In this document: positions 39,380 through 51,789 of the stretch, one piece after another
How the letters are laid out: each line of letters starts with the position of its first letter
Numbering within the stretch: the first letter of the stretch is position 1
Origin: Megalobrama amblycephala
Lineage: Eukaryota; Chordata; Actinopteri; Cypriniformes; Xenocyprididae
Length of the DNA stretch: 64,000 bases
NCBI RefSeq assembly: GCF_018812025.1
Contig: NC_063052.1
Span: 17,133,414 to 17,197,413, forward strand
Reading direction: 5' to 3'
Translations under genes and position numbers: made by a program
The notes under the pieces: model-generated
Seen by the model: only the letters and a program-made list of their open reading frames with translations
What the model was told of the DNA's origin: nothing
The model's database searches: none

Positions 39380-40103
39380 GAAATTAGTTCCTTGGTACAA
39401 CACTGTTTCCTAACTATTTGCTATGCGATAATATTAAGATAAATAAGAATTTGTCTGAATTGTATCCAAAATCATTATAGAACGCTGCAGTGATGACTTA
39501 TTATATGCCAACCAGGAAGTTTGCTGCACCCTTGCTTCCTTGACCAAACTTAACACGATTTTTACATTGGCCTTTGGATTATTACAGAAAATGAAAAAGC
39601 TCTGTGACCAACAAAAGTTTGATTCTTAAACGTTTTGTTCATTATGATAATCTTCAGAAATGAACACATTTATGAATTTTGAAGCCTAAATACAATTGCT
39701 AGAAGTTAAAAGCTAAATCCAGACTATTGCTGCGTTCACTCCATGTCAAATTACCGTAAAATAAAGCTCTGTATGCTTTTGAAATGCTCTCATGTTACCT
39801 TGATATCACACTGCACAGAAATGCTTCAAATCAAACACACCTTAAATCTACAGCGGCCACGTAGCTCTCAGAAAATTACGAGTTTACAAGCAAATACAAG
39901 TTCTAGAAGCATGTGAAGGCGTTTTACAGTTCAGAATCATTATGGTAATTATGACATGGCATGAACACACCTTATAAACTAACTACACCACGGTCACATG
40001 ACAACAACGACACCATTAGGCTTACAACAACTGTTTCAGTCTTTATTTAAAAACATTTTCCCTGAGAGTTTGAGTTAGAATAGTTTGCAAGGGTGTGGTT
40101 ATT

Positions 40104-40545
40104 AAAGGGTTAGTTCACCCAAAAATGAAAATAATGTCATTTATTACTCACCCTCATGCCGTTCCACACCCATAAGACCTTTGTTAATCTTCGGAACACA
40201 AATTAAGATATTTTAGTTGAAATCCAATGACTCAGTGAGGCCTCCATAGGGAGCAATGCCATTTCCTCTCTCAAGATCCTTAAAGGTACTGAAAACATAT
40301 TTAAATCAGTTCATGTGAGTACAGTGGTTCAATATTAATATTATAAGGCGATGAGAATATTTTTGGTGTGCCAAAAAAACAAAATAATGACTTACATAGT
40401 GATGGCCGATTTCAAAACACTGCTTCATTAAGCTTCAGAGCATTATGAATCAGCGTGTTGAATCAGTGGTTCGGAGCACCAAAGTCACGTGATTTCAGCA
40501 GTTTGGCGGTTTGACACGCGATCCGAATCATGGTTTTAAATCGTT
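40104..40545. mobile_element. 'GGGTTAGTTCACCCAAAAATG' MITE, one arm
   Basis: AAAGGGTTAGTTCACCCAAA followed by ACTCACCCTCATGCCGTTCC; the right arm is not recognised, so this copy is truncated or rearranged. Confidence 0.75.
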
Positions 40546-41317
40546 ATTATTTCTGATGTCACAAACTTTGTAACCAATCACGTCAACATGCCAGCGGGCT
40601 TTAGCATATCATTAACTGACCACGCAAGGGAGTCTCAAAAGAAGGTTATCCCGGTATATTTTTCTGTTGATACGAAAAATCGGGTAGATTTAGCAGTAGG
40701 GCAGGTGTATGATGCATATTACGATGTTATGATGAACTATATGCCTTTCTCAATCTCCACTGACTTGTTGAAAGTGTTTCTAAAGCCGAGTTTAGACTGC
40801 ACGATTTTCAAAGTAGTCGGGTCACTGTTCTTTTCACACTGCATGACTATCTTGGCCAGCATTCAGTCACTGCTGTTCAAACTGCACGATGGATCGGCGA
40901 CAGAAGGTTTCACACTGCGTGACTTTACAATAGGAAGAATCGCCGACAACTCTGTCTGGCACACAAACTACGTTTCACAACCAAACACACGCGAGATGTG
41001 ACAAGGAAACAACGCGATATCATGAGTGCAAGACCGGAGTTCTCACGTGAGACTGGGATTATTATTAAAAACGGTAGTCCACAAGAAGCTTGCAATATGA
41101 ATTGCCTGTGCGCTGATTTGCAGCGAAAACAAGAAAAAGAAAAGAAGAATATGGAGGAAGAAATGGTTGGGGAGATATTGTGATATTGATATTGCTGATA
41201 TTGTGGTCTATAACTCCTCCCCGAACTCCCCGCTGCTCTGTATCTTGCTCTCTCATTGGCTGTCAGTCATCGCTGATGTAGTTTTCAGTCAGAACACTTT
41301 TCACACAGCAGGATTTT

Positions 41318-41995
41318 GAATTGCCCGTTTTTCGTGGTTTTTTGAAGCTTTGATTGCGTTTATAGTGTGCAATATAACATGTGTTCATGTTTCGCGTGTA
41401 AAAAAACACAGTATTTTTCACATAATTTACTTATCTGTATACCGCTGTTTCCACTGTCATAAAAACGGGCTGATGACTTCCTTGTTCTATGAAGTCCCTC
41501 CTTCAGAAATACGTAACGAGTTCTGATTGTGCCAGCGGTTCCTGTGTTGTGATTCGACAGCAGCTTAGCGAACCTTGCCCGGAAAGGTTCACGCCTCTTA
41601 CCATAACGTGGAGATGCACGCGCTCAGTGTTACTGTAAACATGTCTTTAATTTTACCCTATCAATTTGAGCCGGAATCAGACCCGGTGATTGGACTGCGG
41701 GATGAAAATAACAGCGTTTCGACGACATAGCGACAAACACACTCTACAAACGCAACTCTTGTGTATTCCTGTGGGCGGAGGTTAGTCAAAAAACTGTTTT
41801 AGTGACGTCATTAAAGAAGGAAGTAGAGGGATGTAGTCCAAACTGGCCGTTCGATGTAGGCGACTTCTGTTAAATAAAATATCTCGCTTGGCATTGAACT
41901 TTGAGCTTTAAAATTTTACAGATTTTATTTATAACAACAACATTACACACTAACTAAAGTTTGAAACATGGGATCACGAAGAACGGGACCTTTAA
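41318..41995. mobile_element. nonautonomous DNA transposon, TIR GGTCCCGTT-type, copy A
   Basis: Left end GCCCGTTTTTCGTGGTTTTTT and right end ATCACGAAGAACGGGACC are inverted relatives. The interior includes TGTGCCAGCGGTTCCTGTGT, GATTGGACTGCGGGATGAAA and ACTAACTAAAGTTTGAAACA, all shared with the copy at 42.5 kb. No transposase is present. Confidence 0.85.
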
Positions 41996-42375
41996 TTTCC
42001 ATTACGCGTCCTACGCACATTGTAAAAAGCGATACCATTGTGCAGCGTTTACCTCAGTAAGTTGACCGAGTGGATCTCGTCTGAGCTTGTGCGAGTGAGT
42101 GGAGGCGGGGCTAATTATCATATTCATACATCCATGTATATTAAATGAGGCAAAGGTGTAGAGTTACATTCAAGCTTTTTTAATTCATTTTATTGAATTT
42201 ATTGAATTTCATTTTCATTCATTTAATTAAGAATTTTTTTCACAGGTAAAAACATTTAAATATGCAATTTTGGTGATCAAAAATTGAGTTTTAAGGCATA
42301 AAATTATTGACTACACCTTTTTGAGGCATTTATCCAAAAAAACATTTAGAAAATCCACTAACTTTAAGATGATGG

Positions 42376-45030
42376 AACTGGAAGTCAAGGTCAAGGTCAA
42401 GGTCAAGTTTATTTATATACCTTAAAACAGCATAAATTGACCAAAGGCATTTACAATAAACACCAAAAGAAAAAAACATAAAATTAGAAAATCATGCAAT
42501 ATAAAACAATATTTAAGGTCCCGTTTTTCGTGGTTTTTTAAGCTTTGATGATGGAACTGGAAGTCAAGGTCAAGGTCAAGGTCATTGTGCCAGCGGTTCC
42601 TGTGTTGTGATTCGACAGCTCTGAGCGCACCCAGAGCCATAGAGAGCGCTCCTTGCCCAGAAAGGTAGCCTCTTACCATAACGTTGCTGCACATAGTTTT
42701 ACATGTGGATTATTGTGGTGTTGTGCCGAATGAACACAAAAGACAATAATTCCCGAGAGACTGAACTCTTTAATCTCCACAAGCAGCGACAGAAAATGTA
42801 CAACGTTAGCACTCACTCAGAAGAGTACCTCATACGGAAAACAGCCATATACATAAACATAGTCCCCTCTTGTGGCCATTATGTGCACTGCAGTCCAACA
42901 TTAACTATTGCAGTAAGGAGACCACAATTATAATTTTCGGGAACCGAGTTAAACATAAATTGTAACCATTGATCTCTAAGTACAGCGTCCCTGGGAAGGC
43001 CAAACAAAGGTGATTGGACTGCGGGATGAAAATAACAGCGTTTCGACGACATGGCGACAAACACACTCTACAAACGCAACTCTTGTGTATTCCTGTGGGC
43101 GGAGGTTAGTCAAAAAACTGTTTTAGTGACGTCATTAAAGAAGGAGGTAGAGGGATGTAGTCCAAACTGGCCGTTCGATGTAGGCGACTTCTGTTAAATA
43201 AAATATCTCGAAACTTGGCATTGAACTTTGAGCTAATAAAATTAAGACAGATTTTATTTATACTCTAACAACAACATTACACACTAACTAAAGTTTGAAA
43301 CATGGGATCACGAAGAACGGGACCTTTAAGACTAAAAAAATTATATCAAATTACACATATGCCTGAGAAAAATAGTATGTTTTGAGAGAAGATTTAAATG
43401 TAGAAAGAGTAGGGGAAAGTCTAATAGACACAGGTAGGGAATTTCAGGGCTTAGAACCATGAACTGAGAAAGCTCTGTCACCTTTGGATTTAAGTCGGGA
43501 TTTTGGAACATTTAATATCATCTGGGTGGAAGATCTGAGCGTTCTCACTGGGGAATACAAATGGATAAGTTCTGAAATATAAGAAGGGGCAAGACCATGA
43601 ATTGATTTAAATACAAATACTAAAACCTTAAAATCAACTCTGAAATGAACGGGTAGCCAATGAAGTGATGACAGCCCAGGTGTAATATGTTCTCTCTTTT
43701 TTGTCCCTGTTAAAAAACAAGCCGCAGCATTCTGTACCAGTTGTAATCGCGAAAGCGAGGACTGATTTATTCCAGCATATAGAGCATTACAATAATCCAG
43801 CCTGGTTGAAATAAACGCATGAATAACAGTCTCCAAATCACTAAAGCTCAGAATATTTTTCAGCTTGCGAAGTCCCCTAAGCTGCAGAAAACTGGCTCTA
43901 ACTACAGAGATGATTTGTTTATCAAATTTTAACTCAGGATCAAGGGTAACTCCCAGATTTTTAACTTTATCACTAATGTTATCTTGAAGGGGGCCTAGGG
44001 TAGAATTTATGTTATTTAAAAGGTGTGAAGGGCCAAACAACATAACATCAGTCTTCTTCTGATTTAACTGAAGGAAATTATTGTCCATCCAAACCTTAAT
44101 GTCCTCTAAACAAGCTAGCAGAGAGGAAACTGAATCAGTACCTGATTTTTATGGAAAATAGAGCTGAGTGTCATCGGCATAAATGTGATATGAAACCTTA
44201 TGGGACTCAAAAATGAAACGAAGAGGGAGTAAGTATAAGGAAAATAAGATTGGACCAAGAATTGAGCCCTGGGGCACCCCACAAGTGACGGGAACTGAGC
44301 TTGATGAAAATTCTCCAATTTCCACCAAAAAATTCCTGTTTGCGAGATATGATGCAAACCAATCTAGTGCACCATCACGAATGCCAACTTCAAGGTCTAA
44401 TCTCTTTAACAGGATACGATGATCCACAGTATCAAAAGCCGCACTTAAGTCCAATAATAGAAGAATAGTACAGTTGCCAGAGTCTGCAGATAGTAAGAGG
44501 TCATTTACTACCCTCAAAAGTGCAGATTCAGTACTGTGTTTAGCTCTGAAGCCAGACTGAAAAGGATCCAGAATGTTGTTAGAGATTAAGTAGGGGGAAA
44601 TTTGATTTAGTACACACTTTTCCAGAACTTTGTGCAAAAATGGAAGTTTCGAAATGGGCCTATAGTTATTAAAATCAGAAGGATCGAGATTAGCTTTTTT
44701 GAGTAAAGGATGGACCACAGCCTGTTTAAGGCAACATGGTACAATACCCATTTGTAAAGAGCTATTGATAATAGAAAGAAGACTTGGCAACACAGAGGAC
44801 AGAACATCCATTAGTAACTTTGTGGGAATGGCATCAAAAGAGCAAGTGGTTGGATTCATGCTAGAGATAATGCTCAACAGCTCAGAATGTGAAATAGTCT
44901 GAAAATTAGAAAAAGCAGAGGGGCAAATATTTGCATATTGATAATTCTGAGTTAAATTACTAGAGATCTGTGCCCTAATTTCAGTAACTTTGTTTATAAA
45001 GAAGTTGCAAAACTTCTCACATAAGTGCTA
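42376..45030 (-). mobile_element. 5'-truncated, degenerate LINE of the L2/CR1 group
   Basis: Minus-strand reverse transcriptase: YRPISKLPFLHKVLEK, LLLLDLSAAFDTVDH (first catalytic Asp region), GVPQGSILGPILF and YADDTQLYFP (catalytic YADD), then after an in-frame stop near 44,157 the thumb/C-terminal part (LDYCNALYAGI, ITPGLSSLHWLPV, KSIHGLAPSYI). The coding part ends near 43,347. The 3' UTR resumes beyond the nested transposon at 42,515 and ends in tandem hexamers (TTGACC) at 42,385-42,405, the usual 3' end type of this group. The endonuclease part is missing. A non-functional relic. Confidence 0.88.
42516..43330. mobile_element. same DNA transposon, copy B, inserted in the LINE 3' region
   Basis: TIRs AAGGTCCCGTTTTTCGTGG (42516) and CACGAAGAACGGGACCTT (43330). 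Relative to copy A it lacks about 190 bp after AGCTTTGAT, replaced by filler copied from the LINE tail nearby, and has an extra segment of about 0.3 kb (roughly 42,690-43,010). Confidence 0.85.
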
Positions 45031-45039
45031 AAATGTGAC

Positions 45040-47460
45040 TCGTTTACGAGTTTTGGCCTACAAAAATATGTCATCCCTGCACCACTATATACCCTCATTC
45101 ACTATTCACAGCATTACTCCACTAATATAGTCTGAATAATATACACTGAATGAGCAAATGAAAACCAGTGAGCAATTTCGGACACTGAGTGCACCTAAAG
45201 TGTTGCATATGGCTTCTTCTGACAAAATGCAGAAATTCATTCTGCATGACACTCACAGTGCATCAGCTAGCCGTTAAGTGGGCATCACTTGGACTCCTTT
45301 TTGAGGTACAATATGGCAGTGGTTCCAAACCCTGGTCCTGGAGTACACCCAACACTGCACAATTTAGATGCCTCTCTCACACCCATCTGAAGTCTTGGAT
45401 TCTTTACTAACGAGCTAAAGATTTGAATCAGCTGTGTTTGATTAGGGAGACATCTAAGGGGCCATTTACACGACACCGTTTTCAACTAAAAACGCAAAAC
45501 TCTTTATGCGTTCAGCCATTCATTTATACGACAACAGCGTTTTGGGGGCCTGAAAACACAAACGTTTGAAAACGGGTTTTAAACGGGATTTGAAAACGAT
45601 ACCATTATTGTCTTCATGTAAACTACAAAAATGCTAATTTGTGACATCATGCGCATGTGTATTACGTGTTCAGTCTATAGGTGCGTAGTTTTTCTTTACA
45701 AAGTGACCTCGCCAGCTACTGGCCTGGCATGCATAATACAGCGTTTTAGATTCAAGTTACATGTCACCGCACAACCTATATATCCCAGCATAAAAGCTCC
45801 CGATAAGTTATTTGTCAGCAGCTATGTCACAAACCACTGTTAATTTTAAAAGAAATGCAAGCATACTGTATGCAGGATTTGGCATGACAGAAAGCACACT
45901 CCCATTATAACCAAAGAAAAGTTGTCACTGAACTTCTGTTATAATCAATGAAGCTGAGTTCAAAATGAATCTCTTATTTACTTGTGTACACTTTGTTATA
46001 ATGTGAGGATTTGTGAGCGTGCAGAACTCAGAATCCACTCACTGCTCAAAACGCTGGGGTTTTTGTTCAGTCCTAACTTAAACACCTCTTATTGGACATT
46101 GCATTATTGGCTACATTGCTCACCGCTGCAAAAACACAGAAACCTTTGCACTGGATCACTTACCAAATCTCTTTTGCCAATATATGCTATTATTACGGTG
46201 AAATGGGCAGCTTAAAAGCAATCAGAACCAACAGTCAGTGGTTTGAGTGAGAAAATTCCATGCTAGTCAGGGGAATTCCATTCTGTGGCCAGCCTTGTGC
46301 AGCCATACACACACTCCGCCTCAACAACACTGAATGGCTGAATGAGTGGACTCGATTATGTTCAGTTTCTAACGCTACTACAAATAACTGTCCCTTCAAA
46401 TAGTGCATATATAAGGGTTTCAGACATATTCAATGGGTATTCTCTAGCTAGTGGTCTTTACTTCCTTATTAGGAAGTAAAATGTAGAGAGGATGTGGCCA
46501 CTATTAGAGAAACGGGTGAGAAAAGAAAGACCCAATTGTGTGAAACTGAGGATGAATCTTACCAGAGAATTAAGTCACATGGTTATTGCTAAATAACAGA
46601 TAAGAAAAGGGTACAAGAATTTTGGCCAGAGACAAATTCAGATGTCCTGCAGGCGTCTCGGCTTTGTTGCTTTGTACAATTATGTCTTAATTTGAGTTCT
46701 GGAACTCTGCCTCTAGAGCTTAATTTGTAAGGAAGAGGGTGCGAAAAGCTAATCTCGGTCTCGCATCAAAGCCTATCAGAAGAGCGCGTGACGGGATCTC
46801 TCTGCAAGCCCTGTTGCACTGGCAACGACACAAGTAGTTAATCAAAAAAAAAAATTTTATGACATAATTCAAAATACATACTCAGTGATTGATACAATCT
46901 TTGTCATGGAATACCCTTTGTTTACAGAGAGTTAAAGTTTGAACGTTCTTGTTGCCTTTTAATTTATTTTCAAGATATTATGGCTATTAACTGAAGCAAA
47001 TATGACATTCGAACTAAAACAATTTTAGTATTGTAAAAAACATATAGGCTACGTACCTGAGATAATCATTGAGCTGTCACAAAGTCCCTTTAAGACAAGT
47101 AATTTCACTCGGCGGCCATCTTTGAAACGCCTCTCGGGCATCCTGGGCATTCATGCAGCTCCTATCTCTTTGAATGGGGAAACATCAAATTCTCCAAAGC
47201 TGTTTGCCAAGCATTCGATTAAATTTCATATTTGAAATCACCAATGAATTCTGACAACAACCGTCTCATAATTTTTTTTCCCCAAACGCTCGAATCATGA
47301 CAAAAAAAACTGTCTTTTTTAGGCTGGATCAAGCTAATGCGCATGCGCAGACCTAAATGCGCGTCTCTTGTGCCTCATTTCGGAGGCGCGCGTTTTCTAA
47401 CGGCCGCTGCAGTGACGGGATGACTTTACCGGTCGGCGATTGGCTCTTATTTTGAAGGCG
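45040..47460. other. intergenic repeats between the LINE and the 47.5-kb element
   Basis: Contains repeat fragments (TGGTTCCAAACCCTGGTCCTGG near 45,318; GGCCATTTACACGACACCG near 45,460; GGCGGCCATCTTTGAAACGCC near 47,111) and no recognisable gene on either strand. Confidence 0.6.
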
Positions 47461-47467
47461 GGACTTA

Positions 47468-47924
47468 TGCCGCGTTCCAGGCAACCCGTAACCCGTGTTT
47501 TTCCAACCTTCTACCCGTGAAAGTGCACTGGAACAGCAGTCAAAGCCGTGACTTCCCACCTGTGAACTCGTACTAGATCGATGCACTCCCAGTTACGGGC
47601 TTTGACGTCACATAGCCCGCGAAACAACAATGGCAGCCCCTACGGATGCGGTGTTTATGCAAGTGCACGGTAAAATAAAAGGTATAACAGCTTCTCTTGC
47701 CTTATGCGCCGTTTTCCTCCTCTGTTTCCCTCAAATAAGCAAGGAGTAAGCACCTCTGGCGATAGAAATAATTGTTAATGAGCATAAGCCCCGTACGGTC
47801 TGCCATGTTGGTTTGTTTACACTTTTACGCAGTTTGGCGTGATTTTCCTGGAACGCTACAAAGTCGTGAGTCGTGACTTGAAGTCGTGACTTAAGGGCTC
47901 AAAAATCTGCCTGGAACGCAGCAT
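47468..47924. mobile_element. nonautonomous PIF/Harbinger-like element
   Basis: Terminal repeats TGCCGCGTTCCAGGCAACCC and (inverted) TGCTGCGTTCCAGGCAGATT with TTA/TAA-like flanks, which fit a 3-bp TWA target. The interior includes a short ATG frame MAAPTDAVFMQVHGK. The assignment to superfamily rests on ends and flanks only. Confidence 0.6.
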
Positions 47925-48764
47925 TATTCCGCCATATTGCGCGTTAAACTTTCTCCCATTCAAAACAAATGAGTGACATGTCTTGTGTTATTCTATAGTC
48001 TTTGGCTGTCAGCCACGACCTCACAGAAATAGAAATGATTCCAAAAAAAAAAAAAAAATCCACTGTTGCTTGTTGCTGCGTCTAGTCTGGTTAGGACACG
48101 GTGCAACAGTTATTTATACAATTTTAGCCTACACATTTATATTTAAGCAATATCACAACAGTAATTTAACGTAAGTTACATGTTAGACACGGTTACATTT
48201 TGTCTATTCTTGTTTGGCCAATGAAAATAATTCACACAGCAATGCCAATCGGTTGAGAGAATAATTCACTGACTCGCCGCCACCTACTGGCGTAACTGTG
48301 TAACAAGCAAAAAGAGCCAGAAAAAATCCCTACCACTAATGCATACTGGAACCAGAACTGTTTATATTAAGTTTATAAAAATATCTGATAACAGAATGCA
48401 GCAACTGACCAATCAGCAGTGTAATAAAAACACCTACTATTTACCCAACAGCCTCTATAATCAGCCATCTTACCTCAGTGAACTTTAATCTTAGGTTTTG
48501 CTGATTAGTGGTGTTTACTGAGGCATGGCAAGGGTCATTATTACTATTGCTCATAACTGAACAATTCCCAGACCAAGTACTAAACTTTGGCCTGTAACTT
48601 GTCCCACATGTTTATGCAACAGAATGGTTCCTCCAATCGATCAGGTTTTGGAAATTGTCATCCACCTGCATATCATCATGGTGGCAGTGAATTTAAAAAG
48701 ATAAATGTACCATGCTCAGTTGTGTTTTAGTCATCTTTTATATAACAAACAAATACTTTATCCC

Positions 48765-48865
48765 CCTGTTTCACAGACAAGGCTTAAGCCTAGTCCCAGA
48801 CTAAAATGCATGTTTGAGCTGTTTTATCTTAAAATATGTCTGTGTCATTGTTTTGACTTTTTTTT
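48765..48865. repeat. fragment of a dispersed repeat
   Basis: The phrase CCTGTTTCACAGACAAGGCTT and then CTAGTCCCAGACTAAAATGCATG belongs to a repeat I recognise as dispersed in cyprinid genomes. A poly-T run follows. Confidence 0.5.
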
Positions 48866-49567
48866 TTTTTTTTGTACATGACAACAGTGCATGTTTATTT
48901 GACTTGTAAAGTATCATATTCATGTGAGAAAATAGACAAAAGCTAAGCCATATATTGAACAGTTAATAAAACAATATGAACAATGTGGATCTACTTTTAT
49001 ATTACTTTAGAAACCAAAAATGAAGAAAGACACATGAGGTACTTTTTTATTTGATTTATTGTAAACTGAAATTTACCCCAGTACAATTTTATTTTCATTA
49101 GTTTTCCTGTTCCTTTTTGGCAACTTGTGAGATGTATAGATCTGTGCTCATTTTATACAGGTTTATTAAAAAAAAATGGTGGCGAGTTTTGTATACGAAA
49201 TAATAAAAAAAATAAAGCTTGAATAATCGTTCTTATTAAGAATGGCGAAGTTGGCGCTATAACTATAACAATAATGACAGATGAATGCTAACACTGAAAT
49301 CACTTTCAGAACATTGTTTTCCAGATGATAAACAATAAAAACTGACAGCCAATCAGAATCCACCCGACATTAAAGGTTGATAGACGACAAAACTGCAGCA
49401 CTCGCTTATAATAAACAGAACGTTATTGTGTTGGCGTGGTCTCTAATATTGTTCTTGATGTGAATGTGCCTTTATTATAAATGATTAGGAAAAAACTTTC
49501 ACAATTTTGTGTATTAAGTTTATTTGTTGTCTTTCAAGGTTCATCATACGCACCAAACCTAGCATTT

Positions 49568-49682
49568 AAAGTCAGCATGAAATGGAAGTTGTGATAGTCT
49601 TTTCTTTCTTATTGTGACGTATATCAGAGTGAACCGGGTCTCCTTTATGACCCCAAGCGATCTCATTGGTTCAAATTGCTTT
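49568..49682. repeat. repeat shared with 38,030-38,260 and 50,700-50,860
   Basis: GCATGAAATGGAAGTTGTGA / GATAGTCTTTTCTTTCTTATTG recurs at 38,036-38,085; GACAGGTTGTCCCACCCTCG at 50,741 pairs with GACAGGTTGCCCCGCCCTCA at 38,176. These are pieces of one dispersed element, here split around the MITE at 49,683. Confidence 0.65.
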
Positions 49683-50270
49683 TAAAGGATTAGTTCACCC
49701 AAAAATGCAAATAATATCATTAATTACTCACCCTCATGTCGTTCTACACCCGTAAGGCCTTCATTCATCTTCGGAACACAAATTAAGATATTTTTTGTTG
49801 AAATCTGATGGCTCCGTGAGGCCTGCATTCAAAGCAATGACATTTCGTCTCTCAAGATCAATAAAGGTACTAAAAACATATTTAAAACAGTTCATGCGAG
49901 TTCAGTAGTTCTACCTTAATATTATAAAGCGACGACAATACTTTTTGTGCGCCAAAAAAAATAAAAAATAACGACTTTTCAACAATATAGTGATGGGCCA
50001 ATTTCAAAACACTGCTTCGGAGCTTTACGAATCGAATCAGTGACTCAGATCTCCTATCAAAAGGCTAAACTGCTGAAATCACATGACTTTGCCGCTCCGA
50101 GTCATTGATTCGATTCGCAAAGCTCCGAAGCAGTGTTTTGAAATAAAGGTAGAACTAAGGTAGAACTACTGAACTCGCATGAATCAAAATATCTTAACGG
50201 GTGTAGAAGGACATGATGAAGGTGAGTAATAAATGACATTATTTTCATTTTTGGGTGAACTAACCCTTTA
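49683..50270. mobile_element. 'GGGTTAGTTCACCCAAAAATG' MITE, full palindromic copy
   Basis: Starts AAAGGATTAGTTCACCCAAA and ends TTTTGGGTGAACTAACCCTTTA with inverted internal phrases (GAGTCATTGATTCGATTCGCA). About 0.59 kb. Confidence 0.85.
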
Positions 50271-50916
50271 ATAGGTACTCTTTAGTGCCTGATTACAATT
50301 ACAGTTATGATAAATGCTGTTTCAACTACGTTATAATGACCATTTATGTCTGTATTAGTTAGCTTATTTATTAGCATAGCATACAGATAAGCGATTAGCC
50401 TAATAGTTTATACACATATTTGCACTAGTCTCATCCTCAGACGTCACGCCTACGGACCGTTGGCTGAACGTCTGATGCACATGGCACACTTAACCGGAAA
50501 CACTTCAGGACTTTCAAAGCCGTCATCTGGTTGGTTAAATTCTACAGGATGTCCGGGAGACGCGCGTGTCGCGTTCTATAATGGTCTGCCTGGAAACAAA
50601 TGCTGTGACGCCAAAAAACATAAAGTTATGTTTACCACAGACCTTATTTTACTCAAAATTGAAAGCCCCCCTAGGAAAATCTCAAATCTGAATAAGTCTT
50701 CTGGGTTTTGACGCCACTATTGCGGTGATGTCATGTGAGTGACAGGTTGTCCCACCCTCGTGCCTGTAAACACGTTATCGGAGAAGAAATGTCATTTGAG
50801 TCAGAGGGAGGGGAAGTTGTTCTGATTAAAGATTGATGGCATATGAATTTAAAAAAATGATGTGCACAGATATCATGGCTTCAATATGACTGACTATGAT
50901 TGTTTCCTCTCTGTAG

Positions 50917-51560
50917 GTTGACATCAATACAATAATGAAATGAACAGAGAGCTACAGGAAGAACAGAGCCTCCTTCATTAAAGCCAGATACAGCGGATCC
51001 AACGAGCCTGAGAATCCCAGAGATCCCACAGTCCCGCCACAAGGGTCCATTCATCTTTGTGTAGACTGTCATGCGCCGCAACTAAAGTTTCCCTCCCAAC
51101 AAACACTCATCTCACGTTCTTCTAGGAATATTGTGTCTGATGCAATGCTGACAATGCAAAGCATGCAAAACGGTTCATAATCTCTAACTCTGGCTTCAAT
51201 AGGCACGTGTGAGCATGGCACGGCTGGGAAGCGTGTAACAAACGGGATTCTGGGGTTGTGATGTGATGGTTGTCGTGTGTATGAGAGAATGTGCCTTTTA
51301 TAAGAAGCTGTGGCTCACATATGGAGTGATTTAACACTCTCAGACGAAATTGTATAGGAACATTTAATTTGCTACATTTAAAATGTATCATTTCTCAGGA
51401 TTTAATATATTTTTAATAGCTATTCCATTGTACTGTGTAATTTAAGAATACATGTAGGCCTAGCTCATGTAGTGTATTTTATTTTATTATTTTTTTGACA
51501 TCTTCCAGCCTTCAGCCCAACTATTGTCTCAGTGCATAAATAAAACAAGATCTCACAAGG
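50917..51560 (+). other. candidate distal 3' exon of the spag1-type gene
   Basis: A strong acceptor (pyrimidine tract, CTGTAG at 50911-50916) is followed by GTTGA. In the phase left by the exon ending at 39323 this gives Gly then TGA at 50919-50921. An AATAAA at 51539-51544 could end the transcript. It would imply an 11.6-kb last intron and a protein lacking the RPAP3-like C-terminal domain. Weakly supported. Confidence 0.25.
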
Positions 51561-51789
51561 TATGAATGTACAATAACATTATATGTAGTTTTTCTTTGGG
51601 AATGGGATGTCAGCAAAAGAATGTTTCAGATAAACAAATTTGCATCAGCTAAATAAATTGCTTTATGAACTTCTAGGTGTTTGCTATTAGACATGATTAT
51701 GTTTTGTAATTATAAAACAATTGTTTCATAATTGCAAAAGCACTGCAAATATAAAGCAAAAAAGCATCCCCTGTGATTTTAAAGAAAAA

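Noticed and set aside
40588..41001. 137-codon open frame on the plus strand
   Set aside because: No recognisable domain; it overlaps the end of a MITE arm and the approach to the 41.3-kb transposon and is not joined in phase to any gene.
43444..44088. A 214-codon frame as an independent gene
   Set aside because: It is the C-terminal half of the LINE reverse transcriptase separated by an in-frame stop.
47629..47710. Short ATG frame MAAPTDAVFMQ as a first exon
   Set aside because: It lies inside an inverted-repeat DNA element and has no supported downstream exon.
50917..51160. A coding exon in the other two frames after the acceptor at 50,916
   Set aside because: All three frames meet stops within ten codons of the acceptor; longer frames further in do not resemble SPAG1 and start after those stops.
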